64,000 nucleotides of DNA. Origin: Candidatus Thiodiazotropha sp. (ex Monitilora ramsayi). Its GTDB lineage: Bacteria > Pseudomonadota > Gammaproteobacteria > Chromatiales > Chromatiaceae. Positions 14,456-24,063 of this stretch are shown here, one piece after another. The number at the start of each line of letters is the position of its first letter. Position 1 is the stretch's first letter. The stretch covers positions 124,001 to 188,000 of the forward strand of contig JAHXIO010000003.1 in the NCBI GenBank assembly GCA_025655595.1, read 5' to 3'. Under the pieces are notes generated by a model. That model was not told where the DNA came from. It saw only the letters and a program-made list of their open reading frames with translations, and ran no database searches. Both the position numbers and the translations under genes were made by a program.

Positions 14456-17008
14456 TCACATATGTTCTTGAATCGCGGTTCTCCCCTGTGAATGATAGGC
14501 TTTATGCTCTTTAATAAATCTTGTTATATCCTCAGCCGGCATTGGTTTACAGAAAAGATATCCTTGCAGATAGTCGCAGTTATGTGCTGCGAGAAAATCA
14601 CGTTGTTCGTTTGTCTCTACACCTTCTGCAACGACCTCTAAACCAAGGTTATGGGCTAGGGCCAGTGTGGCCGCACATATTTCCGTATCGTTATCATTGT
14701 GTTTAATATCATGGACAAAGGTCCGGTCGAGTTTTAATGACTGAATAGGTAGACGCTTTAGATAGGCGAGTGACGAGTAACCAGTACCGAAGTCATCAAT
14801 CGCCAATCTTACTCCCAGTGCTCGTAGTGCATGTAACTGCGCTACTGCCAACTCTGGTTCATTCATTGCAGCGGTTTCAGTTATCTCGAATTCCAGCTCA
14901 TCAGTTGTAATATTATTATCCGCCATGATTGTTCTTACGAGTTCAACCAACGTTTCGGACTGCAATTGCTTGACAGATAGATTTACGGCAACCGAGATTT
15001 TGCTGATCCCATTAGTCCGCCAACGAACCAGTTGTCGGCAGGCTTCGTCAAGCACCCATTTTCCAAGGGCATGAATGAACCCGGTCTCTTCCGCAATTGG
15101 TATGAACTTTCCTGGTGAGACCAATCCGTGAGTGGGGTGGCGCCAGCGAATAAGCGCCTCAAGTCCACAAATCCGATTGTCAGCTGTGCGTATCTGAGGT
15201 TGATAGTGCAATTCAAATTGATCCGTATCCAGCGCAACCCAGAGTTCACGCTCTAGTTCAGCTCGTTCTTTCGCTGCAATCAGCATCGATTCAGTAAAGA
15301 AGTGGTAGTTATTGGGCCCCAGGTCTTTTGCATGGTACATAGCAACGTCAGCGCTTTTTAGCAGCTCATCAGCATTGTTACCGTCAGTGGGAAAAACACT
15401 GATTCCGATACTCGAGCTTGTTTCCAGCCGCTTTCCGTCAATGTCGTATGGTTGCGAGATTGCCTTTCCTATACTCTCGGCGGTGGATGCAACATTCGAA
15501 GTCTGGGTCATTCCTGTCAGTACAACAACAAATTCATCACCACCGATCCTGGCAGCAATATCACTCTCTCTTATCTCATTTCTTAATCGGATGGCCACAT
15601 TGAGCAAGAGCTGATCGCCTACTTGGTGGCCAAGAGAATCATTGATATTCTTGAATCGGTCTAGGTCGATAAAGAATACGGCAACTTTTTTTTGTTCACG
15701 ACGAGCACTCGCAAGTGACTGTTCCAATCGATCTTCAAGGCTAAAACGATTAGACAGTCCAGTAAGAATGTCGTGGTGGGCCAAGTGTTTGATTTGCTCT
15801 TCGGCCGATTTTTTCTCACTGATATCGGTGAAACTGGCAATATAGAAAATAACCTCGTTACTCTTGCTGCGGATCGCTGAGATGGATAGCCATTTGGGAT
15901 AAATTTCGCCTGATTTTCTCCGGTCCCAAAGTTCTCCCTGCCAGAATCCCTCGTCATTTAACGCCTTCCACATCTCATGATAAGTGGCCTTAGGCGTGCG
16001 GCCACTAGCGAGAATACTCGGGTCTTTACCGATAATCTCATTATGAGAGAACCCGGTTTGACGAATAAATGCAGCATTGACGTTGATAATACGGTTTTCC
16101 CTATCGGATATGAGGATCGCCTCGCCGCTATTTTCGAAGGCGTTCGCGTATATACGCAATGTATTCGCCGTTTCTTCGGCTTCTTTCTTTGCCTCTGCGA
16201 GTTCGCTATGCGCATGGTGGATGTTGTTGGCCATCGTTCCCATGGCCTTTGTCAGCCGACCGACCTCATCGCTCGATTCGACGGCAAGAGGTGCAGTCAG
16301 ATCGCCGGCAGCGACCATCTGAGACCAATCCAGAAGACGCGATAAGCGCCGTGTGATTCGTCGGGTTACAACAAAGGCAATGATGAGCAACAGGCTTCCG
16401 CCAACTATGCCAAGAGCGATTGTCGTGTGTAGATTTCGGCTCGCCGCTGACATCAGTGAAACGCGTGATGAGGTGATATCATCAAACTCGCGTCGTATCA
16501 GTTGCTGCATTGATTGTTGTATGCCGGACATATAATCATTCTCGACATGACTCCACAACACGAATGCAGATTCCTTCTCAAAATCAGCACTTAGAACCAG
16601 TGCCTGATCTATGTTATCGAAATAGCTTTCAAGCATTTGCTTGAGGACATGCACCGGAGGGGCAGACGTTACTTGCTGCATACTCGGTTTATCAGAAACA
16701 CGGTGAATGTAATTCCTGATATCCTGTCTGGTCAGACTGAGCTCAGACCCGATCTTTTCCATGGATTTGGAGCTTTCGCTCACCAAATGTCTAAGACTAA
16801 GGGCACGATAATAAGCAAGCGAGGTTTCGATCTCTTCTAGTGTTCTTAATTTGGCATAACCAACGCTATATGTCTTTTCGAGCGCTGCAACCGAGTCCTC
16901 AAGGACAAACGCCGAATAGACTGTCACGCATACACTGATAAATCCGACGATGAACATCGGTACAATCAGTTGTTTATACAGCGAGCTATCTTTGAGATAT
17001 CGAAGCAT
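14456..17008 (-). CDS. HAMP-PAS-GGDEF-EAL cyclic-di-GMP enzyme, membrane sensor
   Basis: 850 aa from the ATG at 17008. The longer frame to 17116 would overlap the upstream gene by 95 bases, so the shorter start is preferred. One TM helix near the N-terminus (LIVPMFIVGFISVCVTVYSAFV), a ~160-aa helical periplasmic domain, a second TM (LGIVGGSLLLIIAFVV), HAMP, then PAS (residues ~285-400), GGDEF (RIGGDEF intact) and EAL (LEALIRW, DDFGTGYSSL, EVVAEGVE) follow. Both catalytic signatures look complete, so it may make and degrade c-di-GMP. It is encoded 13 bases after the ModA-like binding protein in the same direction, suggesting that protein delivers the signal to its periplasmic domain. Confidence 0.92.
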   Translation of the reverse strand: MLRYLKDSSLYKQLIVPMFIVGFISVCVTVYSAFVLEDSVAALEKTYSVGYAKLRTLEEIETSLAYYRALSLRHLVSESSKSMEKIGSELSLTRQDIRNYIHRVSDKPSMQQVTSAPPVHVLKQMLESYFDNIDQALVLSADFEKESAFVLWSHVENDYMSGIQQSMQQLIRREFDDITSSRVSLMSAASRNLHTTIALGIVGGSLLLIIAFVVTRRITRRLSRLLDWSQMVAAGDLTAPLAVESSDEVGRLTKAMGTMANNIHHAHSELAEAKKEAEETANTLRIYANAFENSGEAILISDRENRIINVNAAFIRQTGFSHNEIIGKDPSILASGRTPKATYHEMWKALNDEGFWQGELWDRRKSGEIYPKWLSISAIRSKSNEVIFYIASFTDISEKKSAEEQIKHLAHHDILTGLSNRFSLEDRLEQSLASARREQKKVAVFFIDLDRFKNINDSLGHQVGDQLLLNVAIRLRNEIRESDIAARIGGDEFVVVLTGMTQTSNVASTAESIGKAISQPYDIDGKRLETSSSIGISVFPTDGNNADELLKSADVAMYHAKDLGPNNYHFFTESMLIAAKERAELERELWVALDTDQFELHYQPQIRTADNRICGLEALIRWRHPTHGLVSPGKFIPIAEETGFIHALGKWVLDEACRQLVRWRTNGISKISVAVNLSVKQLQSETLVELVRTIMADNNITTDELEFEITETAAMNEPELAVAQLHALRALGVRLAIDDFGTGYSSLAYLKRLPIQSLKLDRTFVHDIKHNDNDTEICAATLALAHNLGLEVVAEGVETNEQRDFLAAHNCDYLQGYLFCKPMPAEDITRFIKEHKAYHSQGRTAIQEHM

Positions 17009-17021
17009 GGCATGAAACCGA

Positions 17022-17795
17022 TCAGTGTGGAGGTAGCTCGAATCCTTCTGCCTTGAAAATCGCTTGGGCATCGGGACTTTGAATATATTCGAGCAGACTG
17101 CGCACCTGTGAATCACTGACGCGATTTCCGATTGGCGCCATGTAGTAAAGGATAGGGGAGTGCCACGAAGTATCTATCGAATAAATCACTTTAAGACGGT
17201 TGGTCACATTGGTAACAAATAGGATGCCGACGGTATTGTCATCGGATTCGGCAAGCGTGTCGGCCAAAAGGGTAATGTGCTTTTTGGTTTCGATCTTGGG
17301 CAGGGCAAGCTTCCAGAGTTCTGTTGCTTGCAATGCTTCCTTAGTATATCGCCCGAATGGAGCAGTACCTGGGTCGCCGATCAGGATGGTTTTTACCTTG
17401 TCCGAGGCCAGTGAATCCCAGTCGTGCAGTACTAGTGGGTTATCTATCCGCGTGGAGACCACCAGCGAGTTCCCCCACGGACGGGTAATCTCTTTTGGCG
17501 ACACCAGACCGGCGTTTACCAAGTAGTCCATCCATGATTGATTGGCTGATATATAGATGTCAGCGTCGATGGCTTTACCGCGTAATCCTTTGGCGAGGCG
17601 ACCCGATGACTTGCAAATATAGGTGATATCAACGTCATATTGCCGGCTATATTGATCACCAACCTGCTTGATTGCGTTACAGGTCGAGTTGGCAACTGCA
17701 AGTGTTAGCTCGCTTGCGTGGCCCGACGCGGCCGATATCAGCAACACGATCATGTAGAAAAGGTGTATGGCAATACGACTGAGCGTATATTTCAT
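17022..17795 (-). CDS. ModA-like periplasmic substrate-binding protein
   Basis: 257 aa from the ATG at 17795. An upstream in-frame ATG adds 15 residues without a better SD. The signal peptide is FYMIVLLISAASGHA. The mature part follows the molybdate-binding (ModA) pattern: ELTLAVANSTCNAIKQV, SSGRLAKGL (anion-binding Ser), ADIYISANQSWMDYL, NSLVVST, DPGTAPFGRYTKEAL and a C-terminal SPDAQAIFKAEGFELPP. No ABC permease or ATPase genes are adjacent. It is followed at once by the GGDEF-EAL sensor, so it is more likely a ligand-sensing component than a transporter part. The true ligand (molybdate, another oxyanion or an unrelated small molecule) is unknown. Confidence 0.8.
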   Translation of the reverse strand: MKYTLSRIAIHLFYMIVLLISAASGHASELTLAVANSTCNAIKQVGDQYSRQYDVDITYICKSSGRLAKGLRGKAIDADIYISANQSWMDYLVNAGLVSPKEITRPWGNSLVVSTRIDNPLVLHDWDSLASDKVKTILIGDPGTAPFGRYTKEALQATELWKLALPKIETKKHITLLADTLAESDDNTVGILFVTNVTNRLKVIYSIDTSWHSPILYYMAPIGNRVSDSQVRSLLEYIQSPDAQAIFKAEGFELPPH

Positions 17796-18078
17796 CGAAA
17801 TGATCTCTCGATAAGTAACGCCAAATATGGATAGCACCATCCATAGCTAGTGTTTTGATTTATAATTGTAGACAAATCAGTAAGATATTGCATCCTTGCA
17901 GGTGGAAATTCTCTCTTAATCCTATATCGCTCAGAATGTAAATATCTTTAGTGCTCGTTGTACGAGATAGCGATTAGATGTTGCGTCGACCGGTTGAATC
18001 CGCAGCTGAAACCTGATCAAAGAAACTATAAAAATGAACGTTTGTTATCTTTGCAACATCACCAGTGATTATTGTTAA

Positions 18079-18412
18079 TGATTCGTACGAGATATTGTTA
18101 TCGGTAGTAGTGACTGCCGAAATGTCTTTTATCGACGTTCGTGTTGCCTTGGCCATCAACTGTCACCACATAGAGATCGCCATACTCCAACGGCGCTTCA
18201 TCGGTGCCGCCGAGATGCGCATAGATATGGATCAGGTTGCCGCGGTTGCCCACCCAGAGCACTGTCTTGCCGGGATGGTCCGACAATAACCGTTGAGTCA
18301 CTGCCTCCCAATCGGGATCGTCTTCTATCACAGTGATCTCAAGATTGCGTACTTTGGCCAGGGGTTTCGCCGTATCGATATTGCGCACCAGGTTCGGGCT
18401 GTAGATCGCAAC
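18079..18412. repeat. Direct repeat copy 2
   Basis: The intact partner of 14085-14418. It covers the 3' part of the histidine-phosphatase gene and ~20 bases beyond its stop. Confidence 0.85.
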
Positions 18413-18625
18413 GATATCCAGGTCGGACACAGCGTCCGGCAGCGCGGCTGCCCGTTTGTGTCCACCCTCGGTCAGCACTTTGGTCACGGCAGTCTTTTCC
18501 GCATGCCGGATCAACACCACGGTCGTCGTCACACCTTCCTGGGTGACGATCTTCGACGTACAGGCGGCAGTCATCAGCAGGCTGGCTGACAGAATCGCCA
18601 GCAGGAGAGTTCGACTGATCTTCAT
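18098..18625 (-). CDS. Histidine-phosphatase-superfamily lipoprotein lacking the second catalytic His
   Basis: 175 aa from the ATG at 18625 (a start three codons earlier is possible). The lipoprotein signal ends MTAAC. The phosphohistidine motif is present (VVLIRHAEKT, the RHG equivalent), as is the usual SPNLVRNIDTAKPLA block. In SixA-like members the second catalytic His lies in VGHSNT; here the aligned segment is WVGNRGNLIHIYAHLGG, with the His-Ser replaced by Asn-Arg. Catalysis may be lost or another His may substitute (HIYAH). It probably sits in the envelope. It is 17 bases downstream of glcB in the same direction, so it may be read through from the glc operon. A dead copy lies at 14085-14418. 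Confidence 0.75.
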   Translation of the reverse strand: MKISRTLLLAILSASLLMTAACTSKIVTQEGVTTTVVLIRHAEKTAVTKVLTEGGHKRAAALPDAVSDLDIVAIYSPNLVRNIDTAKPLAKVRNLEITVIEDDPDWEAVTQRLLSDHPGKTVLWVGNRGNLIHIYAHLGGTDEAPLEYGDLYVVTVDGQGNTNVDKRHFGSHYYR

Positions 18626-18650
18626 GACCGCCACCTTTTTATTGTTGCGA

Positions 18651-20819
18651 TTAACCCAATGCCTTCAACTCCCTGCGACGCTTATGCAGCGTAGGTTCAG
18701 TATAGCCGCTGGTAATCTCCCGACCCTTGAAGATCAGGTCTTTGGCCGCCTGGAATGCCACTCCCTTATATTCGGGCGCCATCCTCACATACTGGCGGTC
18801 CCCGGCATTCTGCTCGTCGACAATCTCGGCCATTCTCGTGAGTGTGGCGATGACCTGATCCTCGTCCGTGATGCCGTGATGCAGCCAGTTGGCGATGTGC
18901 TGACTCGAGATACGCAGGGTGGCGCGGTCTTCCATCAGCCCCACATGATTGATGTCCGGTACGGTGGAGCAGCCGACCCCCTGGTCGATCCATCTCACCA
19001 CATAACCGAGGATACCCTGGGCGTTGTTGTCCAGCTCCTGCTGGACCTCTTTCGCCGTTAGTGTGCGGTCGCCCAATAACGGAATCGTCAGGATATCGTC
19101 GATGCTTGCGGGTTTCCTATCCGCCAGCTCCCGCTGACGCGCTGCCACGTCGACTTTGTGGTAGTGCATGACATGCAGAGTGGCGGCGGTGGGCGAGGGG
19201 ACCCACGCCGTGTTGGCGCCGGCCAGGGGATGGTTGATCTTCGTCTCCATCATCTGGTGCATCTCACTGGGCATGGCCCACATGCCCTTGCCGATCTGTG
19301 CCTTGCCCTGGAAGCCGCAGGCGAGGCCGATATCCACGTTGGCATCCTCATAGGCCTGGATCCAGACGCTGTTCTTGATCTCCCCCTTGGGAATCATCGC
19401 GCCTGCTTCCATGCTGGTGTGGATCTCGTCCCCGGTACGGTCGAGAAAGCCGGTGTTGATGAATACCACCCGCTCCCTGGCGGCGCGGATGCAGGCCTTC
19501 AGGTTCACGGTGGTACGGCGCTCCTCATCCATGATGCCCATCTTCAGGGTCAGCGGAGGCAGGCCGAGGGCCTTTTCGATCTCCTCGAAAAGGGAAACGG
19601 TGAGGGCGACCTCATCGGGACCGTGCATCTTAGGCTTCACGATATAGACGCTGCCGGTCTTCGAGTTGCGCACACTGTCGTTATCCTTGAGATCGTGGAT
19701 CGCGATCAGGCCGGTCATCATGCCGTCGAGAATGCCTTCCGGTATCTCCCGGTCCTCCCCATCGAGTATCGCCTCGTTGGTCATCAGATGTCCGACGTTG
19801 CGAACGAAGAGGAGGCTGCGGCCGGGCAGGGTGAAAGACTCACCTGTGGGTGAGAGGTACGCCCGGTCCGGATTGAGGGTTCGCGTGATGGTCTTTCCAC
19901 CCTTGCTGACCTCGGCGGTGAGATCACCCTTCATCAGACCGAGCAGGTTGGCATAGATCAACGACTTGTCTTCCGCATCCACGGCGGCGACCGAGTCCTC
20001 GCAGTCCTGGATGGTGGTGATGGCCGACTCGAGCACCAGATCCTTGACCCCGGCGGGGTGGGTCTTGCCGATGGGGTGGTCCCGGTCGATCAATATATCG
20101 ATATGGAGGTTGTTGTTGCGCAACAGAATGCTGTCAGGGTTGTCCGTATCGCCGTGATAACCGGCAAACTTCTCTCCCTGGGCCAGCCCGGTCTCGCTGC
20201 CGTCACTGAGCTGTACCGCCAGTGTGCCGTCCACCACCCGATACCGGGTGGCATCGGCGTGGCTGCCGTTGGCGAGGGGTGCCGTCTCATCGAGGAGGCT
20301 CATGGCATAGGCCACCACCTTGGCGCCGCGAACGGGATTGTATCCCTTGCCGATCTCGGCACCCTCGGTCTCGGCAATCACGTCGTTGCCGTAGAGTGCA
20401 TCGTAGAGACTGCCCCAGCGCGCGTTGGTGGCGTTGAGGGCGTATCGGGCATTCATCACCGGCACCACGAGCTGGGGTCCCGCCACCACGGAGATCTCCG
20501 GGTCGACGTTTGCGGTGGAGATGGTGAAGTCGTCACCCTCGGGCAAGAGATAGCCGATCTCCTGCAGAAAGGCCTTGTAGGCCGCAGGGTCGTGGGGCTG
20601 TCCCCTGCGTGCCAGATGCCATTCATCGATCTGTCGCTGCAGATCGTCCCGCTTCTCCAGCAGCTCACGGTTCACCGGTCCGAGTTTGTCCAGGATCCCC
20701 TCCAGGCCTTGCCAGAAGCGATCCGGGTCGATGCCGGTGCCGGGTGCGATCTGATCTTTCACCAGATCGTAGAGTACGTTTGCGATTTTCAGATTGCCAA
20801 CTTGTGTACGTTCGGTCAT
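18651..20819 (-). CDS. glcB: Malate synthase G
   Basis: 722 aa, the normal length of the G isoform. It condenses glyoxylate with acetyl-CoA to malate in the cytoplasm. Recognisable blocks include [27 protein letters not shown], the Mg/glyoxylate region [19 protein letters not shown] and [10 protein letters not shown], and the C-terminal GRWIDQGVG-like [14 protein letters not shown]. It is the last structural gene of the glc operon and uses the glyoxylate made by GlcDEF. This gives a route from glycolate (for example from photorespiration-type RuBisCO oxygenation in an autotroph, or external glycolate) into central metabolism. Confidence 0.97.
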   Translation of the reverse strand: MTERTQVGNLKIANVLYDLVKDQIAPGTGIDPDRFWQGLEGILDKLGPVNRELLEKRDDLQRQIDEWHLARRGQPHDPAAYKAFLQEIGYLLPEGDDFTISTANVDPEISVVAGPQLVVPVMNARYALNATNARWGSLYDALYGNDVIAETEGAEIGKGYNPVRGAKVVAYAMSLLDETAPLANGSHADATRYRVVDGTLAVQLSDGSETGLAQGEKFAGYHGDTDNPDSILLRNNNLHIDILIDRDHPIGKTHPAGVKDLVLESAITTIQDCEDSVAAVDAEDKSLIYANLLGLMKGDLTAEVSKGGKTITRTLNPDRAYLSPTGESFTLPGRSLLFVRNVGHLMTNEAILDGEDREIPEGILDGMMTGLIAIHDLKDNDSVRNSKTGSVYIVKPKMHGPDEVALTVSLFEEIEKALGLPPLTLKMGIMDEERRTTVNLKACIRAARERVVFINTGFLDRTGDEIHTSMEAGAMIPKGEIKNSVWIQAYEDANVDIGLACGFQGKAQIGKGMWAMPSEMHQMMETKINHPLAGANTAWVPSPTAATLHVMHYHKVDVAARQRELADRKPASIDDILTIPLLGDRTLTAKEVQQELDNNAQGILGYVVRWIDQGVGCSTVPDINHVGLMEDRATLRISSQHIANWLHHGITDEDQVIATLTRMAEIVDEQNAGDRQYVRMAPEYKGVAFQAAKDLIFKGREITSGYTEPTLHKRRRELKALG

Positions 20820-20859
20820 TTAAAGCCTCGTTAAAGGGCAGGTATAAAAAAGTCAGGTG

Positions 20860-21756
20860 TCAGGCCGCGCCGCTCTCCGGCGGCAGTACGGCGCAGTGTT
20901 CAAACGGGTGGCGCCGGGTGATCAGGCCGCTGAAGAGAAAGACATCCAACAGGTGCTCGTAGGCGTCCCGGTCGATGGCCGTATCCTCGGACCAGTTACC
21001 CATGCGCTGATAGGTCGAGATGGTCTGGATCAGCACCTCCCGGTCGATGGTGGGAAAGAAATCGGCCTCCATGCCGGCAAGTGCCTCCGCCGGGGTATCC
21101 AGCACGAACCGGCAGGCTTGGCGATAGGCGCGCATGAAGGCGGCGGCCATGTCGGTCTGCAGCCATTCGCGGGTGGCGCAGAGACTGCTGAAAGCGACGG
21201 GACCGACTGTCTCGCCCACCGAGGCGACTAGATGGCCCACGCCATCCTTCTCCAGTTGCTGGGGAAAGGGGCCCTGCTGGTGGACATAGTCGCCCCGGCC
21301 CTCTCTGAAAGCCTGGTCCATCTCCTCCACGCTGCCGGCGTCGATGATCGTTACCGAGGATTCGTCGATGCCTCTCTCCTTCAGGGCGTAGCGGAACATG
21401 GCCAGGGGTTGAAACAGGTGGTCGACCAGGACCGTCTTGCCGACCAGCCGCTCCCAGGTGAAATCGGTCTCGGCCTCCCGGCCCGCCAGGAAGAAACCGT
21501 CCAGCGTGTTGATCTGGGCAAAGTGGACGAGATCGATCGGCTTGCCCTGTTCCAGATCGGCGAAGCTGGTGGCCACGGCGGATTGGGCCAGGTGGGCCTC
21601 ACCGCTGCGCAGCGTATCCGGCACCGTGCGCTCGGGGGTTGCGACGCTGTAGTCGTATTCCAGCCCTTCTTCCTTGAGAAAGCCGCCCGCCATGGTGATC
21701 AGCAACGGGGTGTAGAAGGCCGAATGCCTCAGGGCCATGATGTTGATCTTTTCCAT
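20860..21756 (-). CDS. NMT1/THI5-like substrate-binding-fold protein without signal peptide
   Basis: A 298-aa protein. The fold family is clear from MALRHSAFYTPLLITMAGGFLKEEGLEYDY, the usual opening of NMT1/THI5 and nitrate/sulfonate-type binding proteins, and from the hinge region LVGKTVLVDH. Unlike transport binding proteins it begins MEKINIMALRHS with no signal peptide or lipobox, so it should be cytoplasmic. No permease or ATPase is nearby. It sits between glcF (6-bp gap) and glcB (40-bp gap), so it is part of the operon. Possible roles are a cytoplasmic ligand sensor or a THI5-like biosynthetic protein, but the sequence does not decide. Confidence 0.75.
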   Translation of the reverse strand: MEKINIMALRHSAFYTPLLITMAGGFLKEEGLEYDYSVATPERTVPDTLRSGEAHLAQSAVATSFADLEQGKPIDLVHFAQINTLDGFFLAGREAETDFTWERLVGKTVLVDHLFQPLAMFRYALKERGIDESSVTIIDAGSVEEMDQAFREGRGDYVHQQGPFPQQLEKDGVGHLVASVGETVGPVAFSSLCATREWLQTDMAAAFMRAYRQACRFVLDTPAEALAGMEADFFPTIDREVLIQTISTYQRMGNWSEDTAIDRDAYEHLLDVFLFSGLITRRHPFEHCAVLPPESGAA

Positions 21757-21762
21757 GTTCGT

Positions 21763-22995
21763 TTATCTCCCTTGTTCCCTCGGCATCGATTCGTCGAGCA
21801 GTTCGATCCAGTGTTTGACCGGCAGGTCGGTACCCGTTGCCAGATGGAGCTGACAGCCGATGTTGGCAGTGACAATTTGCGTCGGTTCTCCTGCCGTTAG
21901 ATTTGACAGCTTCTGCTCCAGCAGTTGCTGAGACAGCTCAGGTTGCAGCAGTGAGTAGGTACCGGCGGAACCGCAGCAGATATGGCTGTCGGCTATGGGG
22001 GTCAGTTTGTAGCCGAGACGCACGAGTATCCCCTCGACCAGGCCAGGCAGTTTCTGCCCATGCTGCAGCGTGCAGGGGGCGTGGTAGGCGACGGTTTTGC
22101 CATTGCCGTTCACCGTAAGGGGTGTCAGGTCCTCACCGTCCAAGACCTCGCCGATATCTTGCGCCAGTGAGGCGACACGCTTCGCCTTATCCGCATAGGC
22201 GGGATCGTTTTCCAGCAGATGGCCGTAGTCCTTAACCATGGCGCCGCAACCGCTCGCGGTGACGATAATCGCCTCCACTCCAGACTCGATATGGGGCCAC
22301 CAGGCATCGATGTTTCGCCGCATCGCCAGAAGGGACTCGTCCGGTGCGGAGAGGTGGTGGCTCACCGCGCCGCAGCAGCCCGCCGACGGTTCGCTGACCA
22401 GAGAGATACCCAACCGGCTCAGAATCCGAGCGGTGGCGGCGTTAGTGTTGGGGGTTGCCGCTTTTTGTGCACAGCCTTCGAGGACCAGCATGCGCCGCCG
22501 ATGGATCGGGTCCGGCCAGTACTTGGTGGGCTGTGAGGGCGGTATCTTCTTTTTCTGATGATCGGGCAGGATGGGGCGAGCCAGCCTGCCCAGGGTCAGC
22601 AACAGGGAGAAGCGAGCGGGATAGGGCAGGATCTTGCGCAGGCCGTAGCGTTTGAGCCGTTCCGATAAGGGGCGCTTGACCTTCCCCTCCAGGATGTCAC
22701 GCCCGATGTCGGCCAGGCGGCTGTATCTCACACCGGAGGGACAGGTGGTCTCGCATGACCGGCAGGTGAGACAGCGGTCGAGATGCTGCTGTGTGCGATG
22801 GCTCGGTTCCTTGCCTTCGAGCACCTGCTTGATCAGATAAATGCGCCCCCGCGGCCCGTCCAGCTCATCTCCCAGAATCTGATAGGTCGGGCAGGTGGCG
22901 GTGCAGAAGCCGCAGTGGACGCAGGCGCGCAGGATGGCGTCGGCCTCCTGTCCCTCGGGGGTCCGCAGAAAGGTGTCGAGGATCGATGTCTCCAT
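21763..22995 (-). CDS. glcF: Glycolate oxidase iron-sulfur subunit
   Basis: 410 aa. Two 4Fe-4S binding motifs are complete near the N-terminus: CVHCGFCTATCP and CLTCRSCETTCPSGV. Two cysteine-rich CCG domains follow (EGCAQKA...AGCCGAVSHHL and HAPCTLQHGQ...ICCGSAGTYSLLQP). It passes electrons from the flavoprotein subunits GlcD and GlcE to the quinone pool at the inner membrane. It starts 3 bases after glcE, so translation is probably coupled. Length and motifs are normal. Confidence 0.96.
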   Translation of the reverse strand: METSILDTFLRTPEGQEADAILRACVHCGFCTATCPTYQILGDELDGPRGRIYLIKQVLEGKEPSHRTQQHLDRCLTCRSCETTCPSGVRYSRLADIGRDILEGKVKRPLSERLKRYGLRKILPYPARFSLLLTLGRLARPILPDHQKKKIPPSQPTKYWPDPIHRRRMLVLEGCAQKAATPNTNAATARILSRLGISLVSEPSAGCCGAVSHHLSAPDESLLAMRRNIDAWWPHIESGVEAIIVTASGCGAMVKDYGHLLENDPAYADKAKRVASLAQDIGEVLDGEDLTPLTVNGNGKTVAYHAPCTLQHGQKLPGLVEGILVRLGYKLTPIADSHICCGSAGTYSLLQPELSQQLLEQKLSNLTAGEPTQIVTANIGCQLHLATGTDLPVKHWIELLDESMPREQGR

Positions 22996-22998
22996 ACC

Positions 22999-24063
22999 TT
23001 ACAGCTCCCCGTACATGCGGCCGGGATTGAAGATAGCCTGGGGATCGAAGGCCCGCTTCAGCCGCTGATGGATCGCCATGGCGGCTTCGGAGAGGGGCTG
23101 ATAGACATCGCCCTGACGGTCGCCGCCCCGGAAGCGGGTGGCGTGTCCGCCCAGACCGGCGGCAGTGCGGAAGACCGCCGCCGGGTCCTGGTCTGTACGC
23201 ACCCAGCGCAAAGCGCCGCCCCAGTCGATCAGGCACTTGCCGGGAAGTCCGGTGCTGGGACTCGACGGCGGCAGGGAGATCCGCCACAGGGCCTGGTCAC
23301 CCTGGAAAAAGGCGTGCTGCTGCTCCAGCATCTTCTCCCGCCAGAAGGTGTCGCCCCCTTCGAGAATCTCACCGCCCAGCGCCACAGCAGCAGCATCGAC
23401 GGAGGTCGCCGCGCCGGAGAGCCGGACATAGGCACGCTCGCCGTCGCAGGCCGCGGCTGAAATGGGAATGGGCTTGCCCGACCAGGCGTTGAACTGCTTC
23501 AGGGCTTCATCGGTCGTGCTGTTGATCACCAGGGTTGTTTCTTTGGCCGGTATCGGCAGCACCTTGAGACTGACATCGAGCAGCACCCCCAGCGTACCCA
23601 TGGCACCGGTCATCAGGCGGGAGACGTCATAGCCCGCCACATTTTTCATCACCTCGCCGCCGAACTTGAGGATCTCGCCGCGACCATTGAGGACCCGGGC
23701 ACCCAGCACAAAGTCCCGGGCGGAGCCGCTATAGGGACGGCGCGGTCCCGAGAGGCCGGAGGCGATGGCGCCGCCGATAGTGGCTGTCGGCCCGAAGTGG
23801 GGCGGATCGAAGGGGAGCATCTGGCCGTTCTCCGCCAGGGTCAATACGATCTCGCGCAGGGGGGTGCCGCTGCGGGCGGTGATCACCAGCTCCTTCGGCT
23901 CGTAGCTGAGAATACCCCGGTGTTCGGAGACCGCCAGCGGATCCCCCTGGGGCGTTCGGCCAAGGAAACGCTTGCTGTTGCCCCCCTGGATGTCGAGTTG
24001 CCGACCGTCGGCTGCCGCCGCCACGACCTGTTCCTGAAGCTGCTGGGATTGGTCTGCGTTCAC
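22999..24063 (-). CDS. glcE: Glycolate oxidase FAD-binding subunit
   Basis: 354 aa with a GTG start overlapping the glcD stop (GTGA). It has an FAD-binding PCMH-type domain: IQGGNSKRFLGR, GTPLREIVLTLAENGQMLPFDPPHFG, TIGGAIASGLSGPRRPYSG and FGGEVMKNVAGYDVSRLMTGAMGTLGV, all typical of GlcE. The C-terminus ends in the usual RLKRAFDPQAIFNPGRMY. Together with GlcD and GlcF it oxidises glycolate to glyoxylate. Confidence 0.95.
   Translation of the reverse strand: MNADQSQQLQEQVVAAAADGRQLDIQGGNSKRFLGRTPQGDPLAVSEHRGILSYEPKELVITARSGTPLREIVLTLAENGQMLPFDPPHFGPTATIGGAIASGLSGPRRPYSGSARDFVLGARVLNGRGEILKFGGEVMKNVAGYDVSRLMTGAMGTLGVLLDVSLKVLPIPAKETTLVINSTTDEALKQFNAWSGKPIPISAAACDGERAYVRLSGAATSVDAAAVALGGEILEGGDTFWREKMLEQQHAFFQGDQALWRISLPPSSPSTGLPGKCLIDWGGALRWVRTDQDPAAVFRTAAGLGGHATRFRGGDRQGDVYQPLSEAAMAIHQRLKRAFDPQAIFNPGRMYGEL

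Noticed and set aside
17841-18078. Riboswitch or molybdate-responsive (Moco) leader before the ModA-like gene
   Set aside because: Only a short CTCGT-TGT-ACGAG stem is visible; no Moco or tungstate riboswitch core was recognised.
20058-20834. 258-aa plus-strand ORF over malate synthase
   Set aside because: Antisense shadow of glcB.
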